Shown: one piece after another, positions 37,701 through 52,700 of the stretch
Layout: each line of letters begins with the position of its first letter
How positions within the stretch are numbered: the stretch's first letter is position 1
Origin: Sipunculus nudus
Taxonomy: Eukaryota; Annelida; Sipuncula; Golfingiida; Sipunculidae
Length of the DNA: 64,000 bases
Assembly: GCA_026874595.1 (NCBI GenBank)
Contig: CM049306.1
Span: 98,633,642-98,697,641, forward strand
Direction of reading: 5' to 3'
Notes under the pieces: model-generated
What the model was told of the DNA's origin: nothing
Seen by the model: the letters and a program-made list of their open reading frames with translations, nothing else
The model's database searches: none
Program-made: the position numbers and the translations under genes

Positions 37701-40700
37701 AAGCTGTAAGATTATATGATTAACATTGGTAAAATAACATTAGTGCTACACAAAATCGGCCAGTCGAATACGCCAAATGTTTCCACATGTGTGGTCTTAA
37801 ATGTGACTGACCTGTGGCGGGTGTGTGCGGGTCTTCCTGCGTGTCGGGACTAACGAAGCACTTATCCTCGTCAGAGGTGTCCCCATCGCCACAGTTCTGG
37901 TGGCCATCACACTTGACAGTGTGGAACACACACTTATAGTTGATGGCACATATTACCATGCCTGCCCTGCACAAACCAAGGTGGTTCGTATCTGCAATTA
38001 CAATGTTCAACAACATAAATAGAGAGTGACTATTAGTGCTAGCCATCAGCAGAAATGTTAATTTAAAATATTGGCACAAGACTGATATAAAATATCAAAG
38101 TTATTCATGACAAGACTTTGCAACATTAATTTGAAGGAGCTTATTATAATGTCTCAGAGTCACATCTATTAACTAATGCTAGAACCTTTTATAAAACAAG
38201 GCCTACAGGCCTAATGCGAACCTGTGCAGTGAGATTACACCAAGTATAATGCTTCAATGCTGGACCATTACTTTTCAAGAACATATGTAACATGTATATG
38301 AACAATGCAAGTACTATCTAACTTAGAACAAGAAACAATTAAACTAGACGACCATAGGTCGAACGCTTGCCGGAAATCGGAAGTGAAACACAGACGGACA
38401 GACAGAACATATTGTCGGTTTTCTATTAATGGAATGACTTTCAGGGACATTGCTGAGAATATGTGGCCTGTAAAATGACATATGAGACAAAAGAACAGGC
38501 AAGCAGACAAAGCTGACAACAAAAGACGAACAGACAGACATACTGACTTTGTGAGACAAGATTGACACCAGATGACTTAACCTAGTTATGGAGAAGATTC
38601 AAAGGAAGAAAATGAGTTATAATTTATGTAATTTAGATTTTTAGTTTCGGAGGTATGGCGAATTAATGATATACTTGGGAGGCTCGACTGTAGCGCCCTC
38701 TGGCGGACATATTCCGAAGACGACAAATGCGTTTCGTATTTTTAGTGTATGACATGAGATGTCCCAGTTTCAAAAGGATTCCGTCAAAGCTGTGGCCTGT
38801 AGAATGCTATATGTAAGGCGTAAGAACCAGCAAGCAGGCGACTTTGAGGATAACGGACAAACAGATGGAAACACTGACAAAGTGACAGAAGATTGAAACC
38901 AGATGCCTTAATCAGGTTGTGGTGAAGACTCAAAGGAAGAAAATAAGTTATAGTTTATGTATCTGAGGCTTTGGGTTTAGAGATATGGCCAATACATTGA
39001 TATGTGTGTGAGGGTCGTGTGCAGCGCCCACTAGTGGCCATATCCCGATAATGAAAAATTCATTTCTAGATATTAGTGTAAGACATAAGATGTTATAGTT
39101 TCAAAAGGATTCCGTCAAAACTGTGGCCTATAGAATGCTATATGTGAGACGCGAGAACCCGCAAGCAGGCGAATTTAAGGACAACTGACAAACAGACAGA
39201 CACACTGACAAAGTGACTCAAGATTGAGTCCAGATGATTACTCCAGGTTATGGAGAAGACTCAAAGGAAGAAAAAAGCTACAGTTAATGTAACTAAGGTT
39301 TATAGTTTTGAAGATATTGCCAAAGCATGATATGTTGGGAGAGGTTCGAGTTCAGCGCCCCCTAGCGCCCATATCCGGAAAATGAAAAATTGGTTTTGAG
39401 ATATTATTGTAAGACTTAAGATGTAATAATTTCAAAAGGATTCTTTCAAAACTGCGGCCTGTAGAATGCTATATGAGAGACCCAAGAGCAAGCAGGCGAA
39501 TTTGAGGACAACAGACAGACACACTGACAAAGTGACATAAGATTGAGACCAGATGACATTACTAGATCATGGAGAAGACTAAGGGAAAGAAAATAAGCCA
39601 TAGTATCTGTAATTGAGGCTTTGGGTTTTAGAGATATGGTCAATATAATGATATGTGTGTGAGGGTCATATGCAGCGCCACCTAGCGGTCATATCCGGAC
39701 AATGAAAAATATGTTTTGAGATATTTCTGTAAAACATAATATGCATCAGTTTTCAAATGCTTCTTTAAAAAACTGTGGCCTGTAGAATGCTATTGTGAGA
39801 CGCAAGAACCAGCAAGCAGGCGAATTTCAGGACAACTGAGAAACAGCCAGACACACTGACAAAGTGACACAAGATTGAGACCAGATGACATTATTAGTTT
39901 ATGGAGAAGACTCAGAGGAAAAAAATAAGCTATAGTTTATGTAATTGAGGCTTTGGGTTTTAGAGATATGGCCAATGTAATGATATATGTGTGAGGGTCG
40001 TGTGCAGCGCCCCCTAGCAGGCATATTCAAAAAATGAAAAAACAATTTCGAGAAACTAGTGTAGGACTTATGATATGTCAGTTTCAAAAAGATTCCTGAA
40101 ATAATGTGGCCTTTGGCGCAAGATGAATGAAATCTCAAAATATCTCTATTCATGAGATATTTTACAAGATACTGCAAGACTTGTAATAAAATCTTGTAGT
40201 ACTAGTTGAATGCTACCTGATGCAAAAAGCTAGGTCTCTCTAGCTTTAAAACTGACAAAGTTAGAAAAATAAGACCCCTTAATTTCGAATATCATGATTT
40301 TCCTCCAAAATTTGTAACCATGGTTACGGCAAATTTGAGTCAGCTACACACCAGATGACAGGCCTTGGAATGACGATTAAAATGAGCTATTGTTGAAGTA
40401 GATACGACTAATAGTCACAAAGATATGAAGAAAAAACCGTTTTGAGAAGTTTTGATGACCTTGACCTTGACCTTTAACTTATTTTGACCAAAAACAATAG
40501 GGCACCTAGAATTTTGTTTGTCCATCATCCCTGAAAGTTTCAAGGTGATTGTGGCGAAATTGTGGCCAGGAGAGTGATGACAAACAAACAGACAGACAAA
40601 CAGACAAACAGACATACGCAACTGACCAATATGCTTGCCGAAATCTTTGATTCCGGCAAGCAACAAACAAACAGACAAACAGACATACGCAACTGACCAA

Positions 40701-43700
40701 TATGCTTGCGGAAATCGAAGATTTCCGGCAAGCAATAAAGTCTGGACTGTGCCTCCAACATGTATGATCATAGATGGGGCCCGGAGAGGCCGTCACGGAC
40801 CGCTGCACACGCCGGCCGCCCACCGTAAGGACCCTGCCGCCACTTGCGGCGACGGCGAGTGTCTTCGTGGTATGGCGAAAAACGGCGCGAGATTTGACGA
40901 GACTAACAATGTGACCCCTGAATGTGACTGCGAGTGTCAGCCGTATCCAGCGCTGCAAACCATGTGTCTGTAGCGTGAAAAATGACAGAATTATAGGCAT
41001 TTCTTTGAATGGTCACTTGTTCTCGTTTCACGAGAAACGGTGCGAGATATGACGAGACTTGCGATTGAACGGCTTAGAACTAGAGGGATGCTGTCTAACG
41101 CCAAAAACCAGACCTTTCTATCGCAAATATCAACAGAGATAGAATCTGGAAAACTCCGAATTTTCAGATTGTCAAGTTTTACCCCAAAATTTCGTAACCA
41201 TGGTAACGGCAGCACAAAGCAACATGTGCGAAGAGATAAGCCCATGTTCCTAGTTTCAGATACGACCAAAAAAAATGGTGTCACGTTTAATATTTTTTGA
41301 GATATTGCAGAAAAATGACATGTTACAGTGTTTCATGTACAACGCCCCCTGGTGGCTATTTCCAAAAAATGAAAAACTGATTTCGAGATATTTATAAATA
41401 ACACAAAATATATCAATTTCAAAGCCATTGTTAAAAAAATGCAACCTGTAGGTCATATTTCATGAAATCTCGAAGACTCTCGTTTGACGAGAAATGGTGC
41501 GAGATTTGGCGAGACTTTCAGTTTTATCATGTCAAGCTGCCCATAAGGTACATAATGACCAAAACCAGACGTCTGTAGCTTAAAAATTGACAAAGTTACA
41601 AAAAATGGTCGTGTTATTTCCAATTTCCATGATTTTTGCCCAAAAAATGTAACCATGGTAATGGCAAATTTAAGTAAGCTACATGTCAAAAGAAAGGCCA
41701 GGTGATGACGAAAAAAATGAGCTATTGCAGAAGTGGATAAGCCTATTTATGGCGAAGTTATAGTGCAAAAACCGTTAACCATACCTGTCGTGACCTTGAC
41801 CCTTGACCTTGGAGCAATGTTGACCAAAAACAATAGGGCACCTAGAAATTACGTTTTCGAACATCCCTGTAAGTTTCAAGGTTATTGTGGCAAAATTGTG
41901 GCCAGGAGAGTGGTGACAAACAAACAAACAAACAGACATACGCAACTGACCAATATGCTTGCGGAAATCGAAGATTTCCGGCAAGCAACAAACATCAATG
42001 CTGCAATTCTGGCACGGCTGCACACAACACAAAAACTAGAACATGGGTAGTCAACAAGCGACTACTTGTACCCGCCAAAATCAGAGTGGGAAAGGTGAAG
42101 TGAGGCATGGATTGAGTGGCAAGGGGAAATAAAGTCAGGTGTGTTGCATAATAGCCTGGATGTCTGCAGCCAAAATGTGTAGGTTGTGCCACCTACCACA
42201 AAATTCCAGAAAGCTGTCCCAGATGTATGATCATGTAAAGTTTTAGGCAGATAAGTCAAACCACAACTGAGATATGAGTGATTTTAGCCCATGGCAGACA
42301 AACAGACCGACGCTGTGTATGATTAAGAGATATGTGAGATCTATACACATGCAAAATTTCAGGGGGATATGTCAAACCAGTTCTGATATATAAGCCTGAA
42401 TGTCTGCAGCGTAAACATAAATATAGGTGGCGCCACCTGACACAAAATCGAGAAAGCTATCCAAGATGTATAAACATGCAAAATTTTAGGTAGATAAGTC
42501 ACTTCATTACTGAGATTGACCTGTTGCATAATCTGACACAGTTGGCAGTCTGACAACTATAAATAGATTCAGGCTGAACTTTGGTGCCAAATATGATGCA
42601 GTGAGCAGTCTGCCAAAGCTATAAATAGAATGCAGCTACTGCACTGAGTGAACTCTTGACCTGCACCTGGCTAGACTGAGTGAACTTTTGACCTGTACCT
42701 GGCTGCACTGAGTGAACTCTTGACCTGTTGCATAATCTGACACAGTTGGCAGTCTGACAACTATAAATAGATTCAGGCTTAACTTTGGTGCCAAATATGA
42801 TGCAGTGAGCAGTCTGCCAAAGCTATAAATAGAAAGCAGCTACTGCACTAAGTGAACTCTTGACCTATACCTGGCTGCACTTCTTCCAATCCTGGCACTG
42901 TGCCAAAACTATTTATAGAACTGACATCATCTTGGCTTATGGCCAACATCAAGGCACTGGCAATCTGCCAATGGTAAACCAAGTGCTGCCATCTGTACAC
43001 AAAAGTGGTCCCTACTTGAAATCACTTTGAAATTTATTTTCCCAATACAAAATGCTTTTCAGCTGTCTTTTTATAAAAAAAAATCAGGAATATATGTAAA
43101 ATTATTACTGATGCATACTGAATGCAAAATTAAAATACAGATATATCTCATTGATGGCAAATTCTTAATTAAGTTGAGTAGGGATACCAATAATTTATAA
43201 TCCACGTACACTTGTCTTTATATAGCCACATGGAGCTGAATATCCATGATTGTAACATTGCCTGGTATGATAAATAACTTAAATCATAAATCTAAGTATT
43301 TTGAAAGCTTTTAAAAAAACTTTCTTGTCGATATTAACCAAAGATAACCTGAAATCTAAATGTCTAGTGGCATGATGTAATAGATGCTGATAAACTGGTG
43401 CCAGGCTAGATGTAACGGCGTCACACAGCTAACATTTATGGTAAAATGACTCAATTCAATCTCCATTATTCAGCCAAAAATCATTCATGTGGAACCATTA
43501 ATGACAATTATTATAAGAATTATTGTAGGGATTATTCTTGTAAAATATTTAACAAACTGGCTTCAGTGGCATCAGGCGAAAAACATTTCGCAGGTTTATA
43601 ACTCTTATAGGAAGGTACAGCAAACTGGCTAAGTTCAGCTTCCCGTAACTCAGCCAAAAATCACTGAACATCTGAGGATAATTAATGTGTGAGATTTAAG

Positions 43701-46700
43701 AATTTGGCCCAGTGGTTTTTGAGAAGAAGATCTTTGTAGTCACTGAGCTAAAATGGGCTGTTATGGCATATGACTAAATTCAGCTCCTATAACTTAGCCA
43801 AAAGTCACTGAAAAGAGACCACTTGAACAAACTTCAGAAAGCACTACCCTAGGTTCATTCCTGTGCGATATTAAACATTTTGGCCATATGGTTTCAGAGA
43901 AGAAGTTTTTTGTAGCCCTCAGTGTGATACAGGCACTGATGACCCCGTACAAAAAAGGCCCATGCAGGTGGCACCACCAATACCTCACTTTCAGATATGA
44001 CCTATGTGACCAACATTGGCATAAAATTTGGTGATGATAGCTCCAGCCGTTTCTGAGATTTAAATTTTAATATGTTTTTTTGCACATTTAACAAAGTTCA
44101 ACCTCCTGTAACTCGGCAAAAAATCTCCGAACTGAAACCATTTGAACAAACTTGAGAAAGATTGTTTCAGGTATCATTTCTGTGAAATATTGGACTATTT
44201 GGCTGGACAGTTTTGGAGAAGAAGATTTTTAAAGCTTTTTTAGCTTTTTCCCTATAAAATCTAAGAAAATGCAGTTAGAAAAATATTTAAAAAATCCGTA
44301 ATATAGTTTTTTGGATGACTGATTATTTGCAAAAAATTTGGTGATGCTAGCTCCTGCCGTTCTTGAGATAGCTATGGTTAACGTACGCACGACGCACGAC
44401 ACACGACGGACGACACAGCACCATTGCATAAGCTCACAGGTTCGCTAAAAAAGCCAGAAAACCCCTATCCTACACAGGCTGTTTAGTTTGTTTTTAAACA
44501 CTTGTTCATAACATGTGGAGGGTCGCCTGATTATCAAAACACATTCAACAAGGACATCTAATTTCGCAAAGGGAAATTTGCACCTTTTGACTTCCACACA
44601 TATGCAACCACCAACATTATGTTGCATGTGTTTCCTGTTTGTCATCACTGGCATATGTACAGCTTGTAGATAAACAATCCCATACATCCGTAACGGAGGT
44701 GTTAAATGAACTTTTAACATGAATTACTTACAATTCATTTATATGTAAGCCAGTAATGTAAGGCACTGTACGCCAGAAATCACATACTATACAGGTTGGT
44801 GAAGAGCTGGTTTTAAATATTTGGATATGGCAGCAACATTACTACTGCTTATCAAAACCAGGATTACAACAAAAAGGTTTATCAAGCAGTAAAGGTTACT
44901 CTGAAGTGATTTATTAAATCTCTGCCTAAATTACAGGTGGATCTTAAGAGAGAGTTTTACTGATAAATGTGAAACTGACCTTGGTATGTTGTAAAAAGAA
45001 CTCGGAATCCCGGGAACTCTGGAGTCGGGATCCCAGTGTAACGCAGCGTCAGTGCCTGCTGGGATGATGTGTAGTCTTTTATTCCCTCGCTTGACCTTGT
45101 ATGTTCTCCAAGGTTATCATGTTGGTAATTTCCAAACAGCCCTTGATTGGGTGACAGCTCACGTAAAATGTTGGCACCATCATATATTTGTAACCTGTGT
45201 TGTTAACAAGTGATACATATTTCAAGCATCATATTTCAACTGACACAGCCAAAACAAAAAGTAATTTAATGAAAATGACTTAAGGTAAAAAAAAAATAAA
45301 AAATATATTTCTCAGGCGCTTTTTTTGGAAAATGATGTGGGCAAGCAGCGTTTTATTTTATTTTATTACCATGAAACAGCATAAAATATGATTTATTTAA
45401 TAGATATTGGCATAGATCTGACAAGTAATGAAAAAATATGATATAATAAACAATGTATAGGAAGAATTTTCAAAATTTTGAAAGGATCTTCAAAATATGT
45501 AACATTATTTTTCTTTTACGTGTAATATCAACATAGAAAGCAGATGACATAACACTAAGGGTGTCAAAATATCGCACTGAACAACAGAACATGCGGGGCC
45601 CGCAGATAGCCAATACATGGGTGATTCCCCATTGAAACGCATTATGGTCGTGTTATTAGAACAAGAAACGAGATCGTCTAATGAAGAATTACATTAGAAA
45701 TTTCTTTAAGTCACAAATAATCTTTTTTGGTATTTCATATTTAAATTTTAATTGCAAATAAAGTATAATTGAAGTTGGTTTAAAAACTGATATCTTTCGA
45801 TAGGCTGTGATGGCAGCCATGTTTAATCTAGCTTAAAGGTCACGAAGAATGATAATAAGGAAAATACACGAATAATTTCTCTTTGTGGGACGAAATTTTA
45901 CATTTTAATGCTTTCACACAAATACTGGACCAATTCTAAGTGTTTATTTAAAGGTTAGTATAAGTTTATACGGGAAAACTGAGTGTTTTGACACGTTTGC
46001 TATGAAGACTGGCTATGCGGCCATTAAGAAAACAGTCCACATAGATGGAAATATCTGATACCAGTAAGTATAAACAATGTAAGGGGTCCAATTGGTAAAG
46101 TTTTAGAGGATATTTAAAGCTTTGAAGTATGGCCCAGCTATCTGGAAACTGAACGATGCAAGAGTCATAGATTTTTTTTTTTTAGTAGCTATAAAGCACT
46201 TCACCAGATGACCATGTGACACTTAATAATAAAATAAATGTTTGATGCTGCAGGGGGGGGGGGGTTAAAGTGACGCAGGCGGTGCCTGAGAAAAATATTA
46301 TTTATTTTTTTTGCCTAATGACTGTAAACATATTTATGAATATTATAAGAAGCACACAGTAAATTACAGACATCAATCAAGACTTATCAACAACTTCTAT
46401 GTACAGATACAAACACACATATATATACACAATGACATTTACTAAGACTAACTACAAACTCCATATATGTTCACAGATAAAGTACTAAGTTACAAAAATG
46501 TTAAAAGTAACTGGACAATGGTCAACTGTATGTTAGCCTGTTAATGTTTTATACAGCATTTTGAGCCTTTATCAGCCTACTGTGGGACTCAAAGACATAA
46601 TACCGTGTCAATTCAAGTGACTGTAACATCCCTATTATCAAACTATTTTTTCACACCGATTGTTGAATTACAATTATCTTCACACATTAAATAATGCTGT

Positions 46701-49700
46701 ATTATACTACATACCTGTCAATGGTGCCAGGGTGATAGTTGATTTTCAGTTCTTCTATGTGAACAAGGAGCTTCATGCCCTGCGGGGCTCTGTATGTGGC
46801 GATGCAGTCCCGTGGTTCAACCTCACGGGGGTTGATGTGGGAGAGTGGTAACAGCTCCAGCAGCATGCTGTCGTTAACCTGCAGAACCTTACGATCCATC
46901 AGGTAGCCGTGTACCTGACTGCGACAGTTGTTCACCATGTATGTGGAATTCACTGCATCTGAAACAAGGACAGCTTGTTATCTACTTTTGCTAATAAATA
47001 GTGGGTTCAAAGTCAAACACAGGGTTGTTGGGTTTAACAAATTTTAGTAAAATTGTACTAATTAGTAACAAGGGAACTACAAAGAGCATCCCATCCAACA
47101 GGAGCATAATCAGACTGGGTGTATTACACAGTGTGAAAATCAGGAGGGCAGTTCTGTAACCTTTGACCCTCAGACCTCAAAATCGATAGGGTTCTTCATC
47201 TGTGAGTGGGTGAGCCATATATGGAAGATGAAAGGTTTTGGTCAAATGGTTTGGCTTAAAATGAGTCAACAAACCAATTCCGGATGGACAGACAGACAGA
47301 CAGAAGGATGCACAGAGGTCTTACTATATCCCCTTTAAAAATATATATAAGGAGCGGATAAAAACAGTGTATGGAAAGAATACCTGAGATGCAATAACCA
47401 GAACTGATAGTGCCTCATAGTCATAGTGTGTTTTGAGATCATTTGAGTCCTCAGTTAAGCTGGATGCTCAAAGAGGTGCATGCTGATACTAAATCTAATA
47501 ATTATTCATTATTTTGTGATGATAAAGCACACAAAATGAATCACTGTTAAGTTGTCAATAGTCATATTGAAATATTTCACATTTAAACTAGAATATGGGA
47601 AGTCAACAAGCTACCACGTGTATCTGCCAAAATAAGAGTGGGACGGGTGAAGTGAGGCATGGATTGAGTGGCAAGGGGAAATAAGAGTGAGGTGTGTTGC
47701 ATATTAGCATGGATGTCTGCAGCTGAAATGTGTAAGTAGGTTGCGCTACCTACCACAAAATCCAGAAAGCTGTACAAGTTGTATACATATGCAAAATTTT
47801 AGGCAGATAAGTCAAACCACTACTTGTATATGAGTGATTTTATCCCACAGCAGAAAATGAGAAGGACGCTGTGCAAAAATGGTGGCAGGTGGCACCACCA
47901 ATTGTGTGTATGATTAAAAGCTATGTGAGATCTATAAACATGCAAAATTTCAGGGGGGTATGTCAAACCAGTCCTGAGATATAATCCTGGATATCTGCAA
48001 TGTAAACATAAATGCAGGTGGCGCCAACTTCCACAAAATCGAGAAATCTAACCAAGATGTATAAACCTGCAAAATTTTAGGCAGATATGTCCAACCACTG
48101 CCGAGATATGAGTGATTTTATCCCTAGGCAGATGAAGAGATGGATGCTGAGCAGAAATGAATGCAGGTGGCACCACCAGTTTTGCGTATGATAAAAAATG
48201 TGAGATCTATACACATGTATGCAAAATTTTGGCCCAATTGGTCAAACAGTTCTCGAGATATGAGCTTGGATGTCTGCAGCATAAACGTGAATAAAGGCGG
48301 TGCCACCTGTCATAAAATCCAGAGAGCTGTCCAGGATGTATAAACCTGCAAAATTTCAGGTGGAAAAGTCCAACCAATGCAGAGATAAGTGTGATTTTAT
48401 TCCAAGGCAGATAAACAGATGGAAGCTGTGCAAAAATGGTTGCAGGTGGTGCCATCATTTTTAGTGTATGTTATAAAGCTATCCATGGGCTACATTTGAG
48501 CAAAATGTTTAGCCTGATTGGTCAAATGGTTCCCCAGATATGTGGGTTTATGTGTGAAAACACACGAAAGGTCAGAGGTCAACCAATAATGAGGGCGCAG
48601 CAGTTCACATGTGACCCAATTTAATTCCGAATTTAAAAAAAATTCTGCCCAGTGGTTACGGAGGAGTTCTCCAGAAACCTAAGCGGCACCCGCGGTCGAC
48701 TGAAAATATAGTATCCGCAAAACTATTTTGGCGAATACAATTAAAACTGGATTGTCAAAAGTAAGCTAGTCTGCTGTCCTTTACCTCTGTGTGTTTCTTG
48801 GAAGTTTGTTGAGCTCTAAAAGTCATATTAATTAATCCTTCACAAATTCCATGAATAATTCTTAATTCACGTGTCATTTTTTCATACATAAGAGAAGATC
48901 TAAACACTGAGAGGTAAGCTGTTTTATACTGATGCCTGTACTGACCTGCTATGTGAAAGTTATCAACTGAAACCAAGCATGGGTTAAATGTAGCAGCAAA
49001 GTAAGCATTTTTTAAATATAGGTAGCAACTTACATAATAGTTTACTATTCAACTTGTTCTTTATTATATTTAAAAAATTATGTTTAATATTTAAAGTGCA
49101 CTAAATGTTAAAGTTATTAAAGTTAAGTTATTAAATATTTCAACAGAATATTAAAATTGTTTGAAGGATTAACATGGTGCCTTTAAGATTTAGATATCAT
49201 AAATTTCAGTGTAACTGTGAGACATGCCAGCATAATTGCTGACCTGATCAGGACCAGTCAGCCTTGAAGCACTACAGTGGTGGTTATGAAAGTTTAATCC
49301 TGGGTTCACAATTACGCAGTCAGCTCCCCAGACAAACGAGAAACAAAGCCATTTTGTCCCAAAGCCCCTCTTCCTTGAACCAGCAAAGATAGATACTGCA
49401 GCTGTCTTAATGAGACCTTCAGACATTGTCACTAAGAACTTAATTAAAGTGTTCCCCCATCTTAGACAAGAACAATGAACCAGCTTTGGTGACTCAGCTT
49501 GGCCCACACTGACCACGTCAGGATCTGGTTGATCTTATCATGTTTCAGGGCCATAATTCAGCATCCAGTCCTTCATGATGATCATCCGTCATGCCCTGGA
49601 CTGTCACATGGATCATGAATTTGCATTACACTGGTCCACCAAGCTGCCCTTGTGGGGGCAATACTTTAAGGGAATCTGCACTGTATTCATATCTCCCGGG

Positions 49701-52700
49701 GTAACAAGTGTGGGACACCAACAGCAATCTGTGAACGTGCCTCCAGACGCTTCATCAAACAGCTTACCACAGCTCAGATAGGAATCTGTTTTATTTATGG
49801 GTATTCCCTCATCTCACTAAATGTACATTATCATAATGGAGACCTTTCTGATCTAACACGTGAAGGGTTATGAGCAATCCAATATTAAGATATTCATAAT
49901 GGTGTATCTAACAAAGTTAGGTTCTCAGTCTGCATCTAAGGAAAGTTTTCACTGACGTTTTATTGTCTTTTACAAGATAACACAAGATGTGGCAAACTGA
50001 TTTAAAAAAAAAAAAAGTAAAACTTCTACTAATGACTGATTTTGCATGAAAAAAAATCCAATTTAATTAAAAGTTGTTCTGGAATTTGAGAAAGATAATT
50101 TTATCCAAAGGATGAAGGGACCAGCAAACAGGGACAAGGCTGGTCCAGTGTTTGCACGTGATGCCCATGATGGGAGCAACAGGAGTTAAAATCCCACTGC
50201 CAGTACATGTAAAATGTTTTGAAATTGAAAAGGAAGTATCAGATTTAAGTGTCATCAGGCCAGCCATACTATACTGATACAAAATAAAAATATCTTGGGT
50301 GTAACAAATAAATATATTGATACATTAAGATTCTAATACTGATACTTGAGACCCATGAAACTAACAATGGTTAAATCAGAATTGAAAATGAATGTGACAA
50401 GGAAAGCACTAGACCAAATAATGAATATTATGGAGAGGATGTTGTAATGTTTGGACTAATAAGTGTAAGCTCTTACTAATATTCCTCAATGTACAATATA
50501 ATTCACTGAGCCAGTGTTTGTCAAAAACATTATAGGTCCGTTAAGTTTTGGTCCTGATTGGCAGAAGACATATCCATTTGTATGGGGCAAATATGTTAAT
50601 ACAAATATATAATATATAATAATATAATATATAATATACAAAGTTAACAAAGAAAATGAAGGTTTTTACTCATAATGGAAGCAGATGATGCAAAAATGAA
50701 TTAAATGCTCGCTAAGTTATGAGTGGTGCCAATATGACAGACACTGAAATAACCATAACTGAGACCAGAGACTGAAAATTCAAACTACTGGTTGTTTGAA
50801 AGAAGGGACAGTGGAGAGGGAGAAGGGGGGGGGGGGAGGATCATCTAAGCAGATATGTTAATCGCCACAAAGAACCAGAGCAGAACCCTTTTAGTTTTAC
50901 ATTAACAATATTAACACAACTAAACCTCCTGTCACAGCTGAGTGGACTGATTGACAAATTTTGATAAATATATGCATTCCTCATAAGTTTCATTCAGAAA
51001 CCTGTAGCTACTAGCCTACAATTATGATAGAATCATAAATTTATTTAAATTAATCCAAATCTGCATAACAGGATGTTGCTGAAGTAGACTTCAGATCATA
51101 TTTGATCAGTTTTTTTTATTAAGAAACATATAAATGGCATCAACAACATGCACTTCTTTTTAAAACATACAGAATGGATATTATGTTTATATATAATTAT
51201 ATCATAACAGATGATATACCGGTAGTTATATAAAGAGTATTATAATAATAAATACTGGTAACTAGAAATTTCTCAGATGCCACAGTATACCAAGAGACTG
51301 TGCATTCCTCTTTTAAAATGAATCCCCTTCTACTGAAACACACACTGAAATTTCAATCAAGGTCAAATTTTCAAGGCACCAGTTTTCATGACCACTAGAA
51401 CTTGGTGGGAATTATAGATGTATCAAATTTGAAGGAAAATAAGCAGTGCTGTGATGGGGTTCAAAATAATCCTGCATTTGCCTAGATTTGACCTTGAAGG
51501 TCTAGGTCATCAGTATTTGACTTTATCCGGGAACTTGGTTGGGAATACCTGAATCAAATACCTGAAAAAATATACTGTGCTTCTAAACTAAAATCCTATA
51601 TTTCAACAGATTTAGAATTGGACAGCAAGGTCACCATTTTCCATGTATTTAAGGTCAAGGTTACTCTCCTGATACAGGTTATAACCCAATTTTAAATAGG
51701 CTTTGTCCTCTAATCCATGTTTATGCACAAGATTAAAAAAAAAATCTGTGAAATATTTTTTTAGTTATCTGGCTTGAATGGAATCATAGGGGAAGAGGTA
51801 CAAACATGCTCAAACCATAGTGTCCCAGAATTTCAGTTGGAGATACAATAAACAAACAATTTATTAAAACTGCACTTGAAGTGAGCAAACAGCTTGCCAT
51901 TATGTGTTGACTCTGTTTCATGTTGCTCTTCATGATGTACATGTTAAAGTCGGTGCAAGAGTTATGCAGAGTCAACAGGGGCTCCATTATCATTATGGCT
52001 GGCACAGCTTGTGCAAATACAGCTACATGGTACAAAACACAGTGTTATTACTGCGACTACAATTTTTTCATTATAGATGCCTGCATTTTATGAAACAGAA
52101 GATGAGCTAGATTATGCTACACCATTCAAATGTGTCAATTTGGCATGGTCATGCACACAATCCAGAGAGCAGTTTATTTCAGATCCACATATTTATGTTG
52201 AGGCCCAGATTAGAATCTGGTCCAATTTAAAACTGGGCCAGACCAGATTAAAATTTTGATCTAGGCCGGTCCAGCTTACAATCCTGTGGTGAAGACTTCA
52301 GGATTTAAATCTGGTCTGGACTGATTTGGGCACTTTCACATTAAAGGGTACATAGCCATTTATGCTACTTTTTTGTATACTAAAAAGAAATGGCTTATGT
52401 CTTGTCTGCTCTCACAAACATAGTAAGTAAAATACATTAAGATAAAGATGTATTCCAAATTTCAGCTGTCTGTGATAAAAATTTGCCAAACAGTGGCATT
52501 TTCCCTGTGTTTTTTGTCAATATTGCAGTCTCATTTAAGATTTATTAAATTTTAACCAGGTACCACATAAGACTATGATACACTATCCAAGATAATCACC
52601 CAGAATGATATCCACTGGTTCTGAGCAGGGTTTGCATTCTTCCAGGAGAAAGGTATTTCTTCCCTTCCCAGGGAAGGGAAATTTCCAGGAAGAAAAGGAA

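Noticed and set aside
39345-39356. GGTTCGAGTTC, like a tRNA B box, in the 327-bp array
   Set aside because: Other units of the array have GGGTCGTGTGC or GGCTCGACTGT at the same place, and no A box or acceptor stem was found.
40635-40973. Cysteine-rich frame ending CDCECQPYPALQTMC that looked like an exon on the plus strand
   Set aside because: Its second half aligns with the neighbouring repeat units (GCGAGATTTGACGAGAC at 40890 against 41044 and 41499, then GTCTGTAGC), so the cysteines come from repeat sequence; no good splice sites flank it.
40415-41000. Minus-strand frames rich in VCLFVCLSVC
   Set aside because: They translate the ACAAACAGACAGAC run of a repeat and are low-complexity artefacts.
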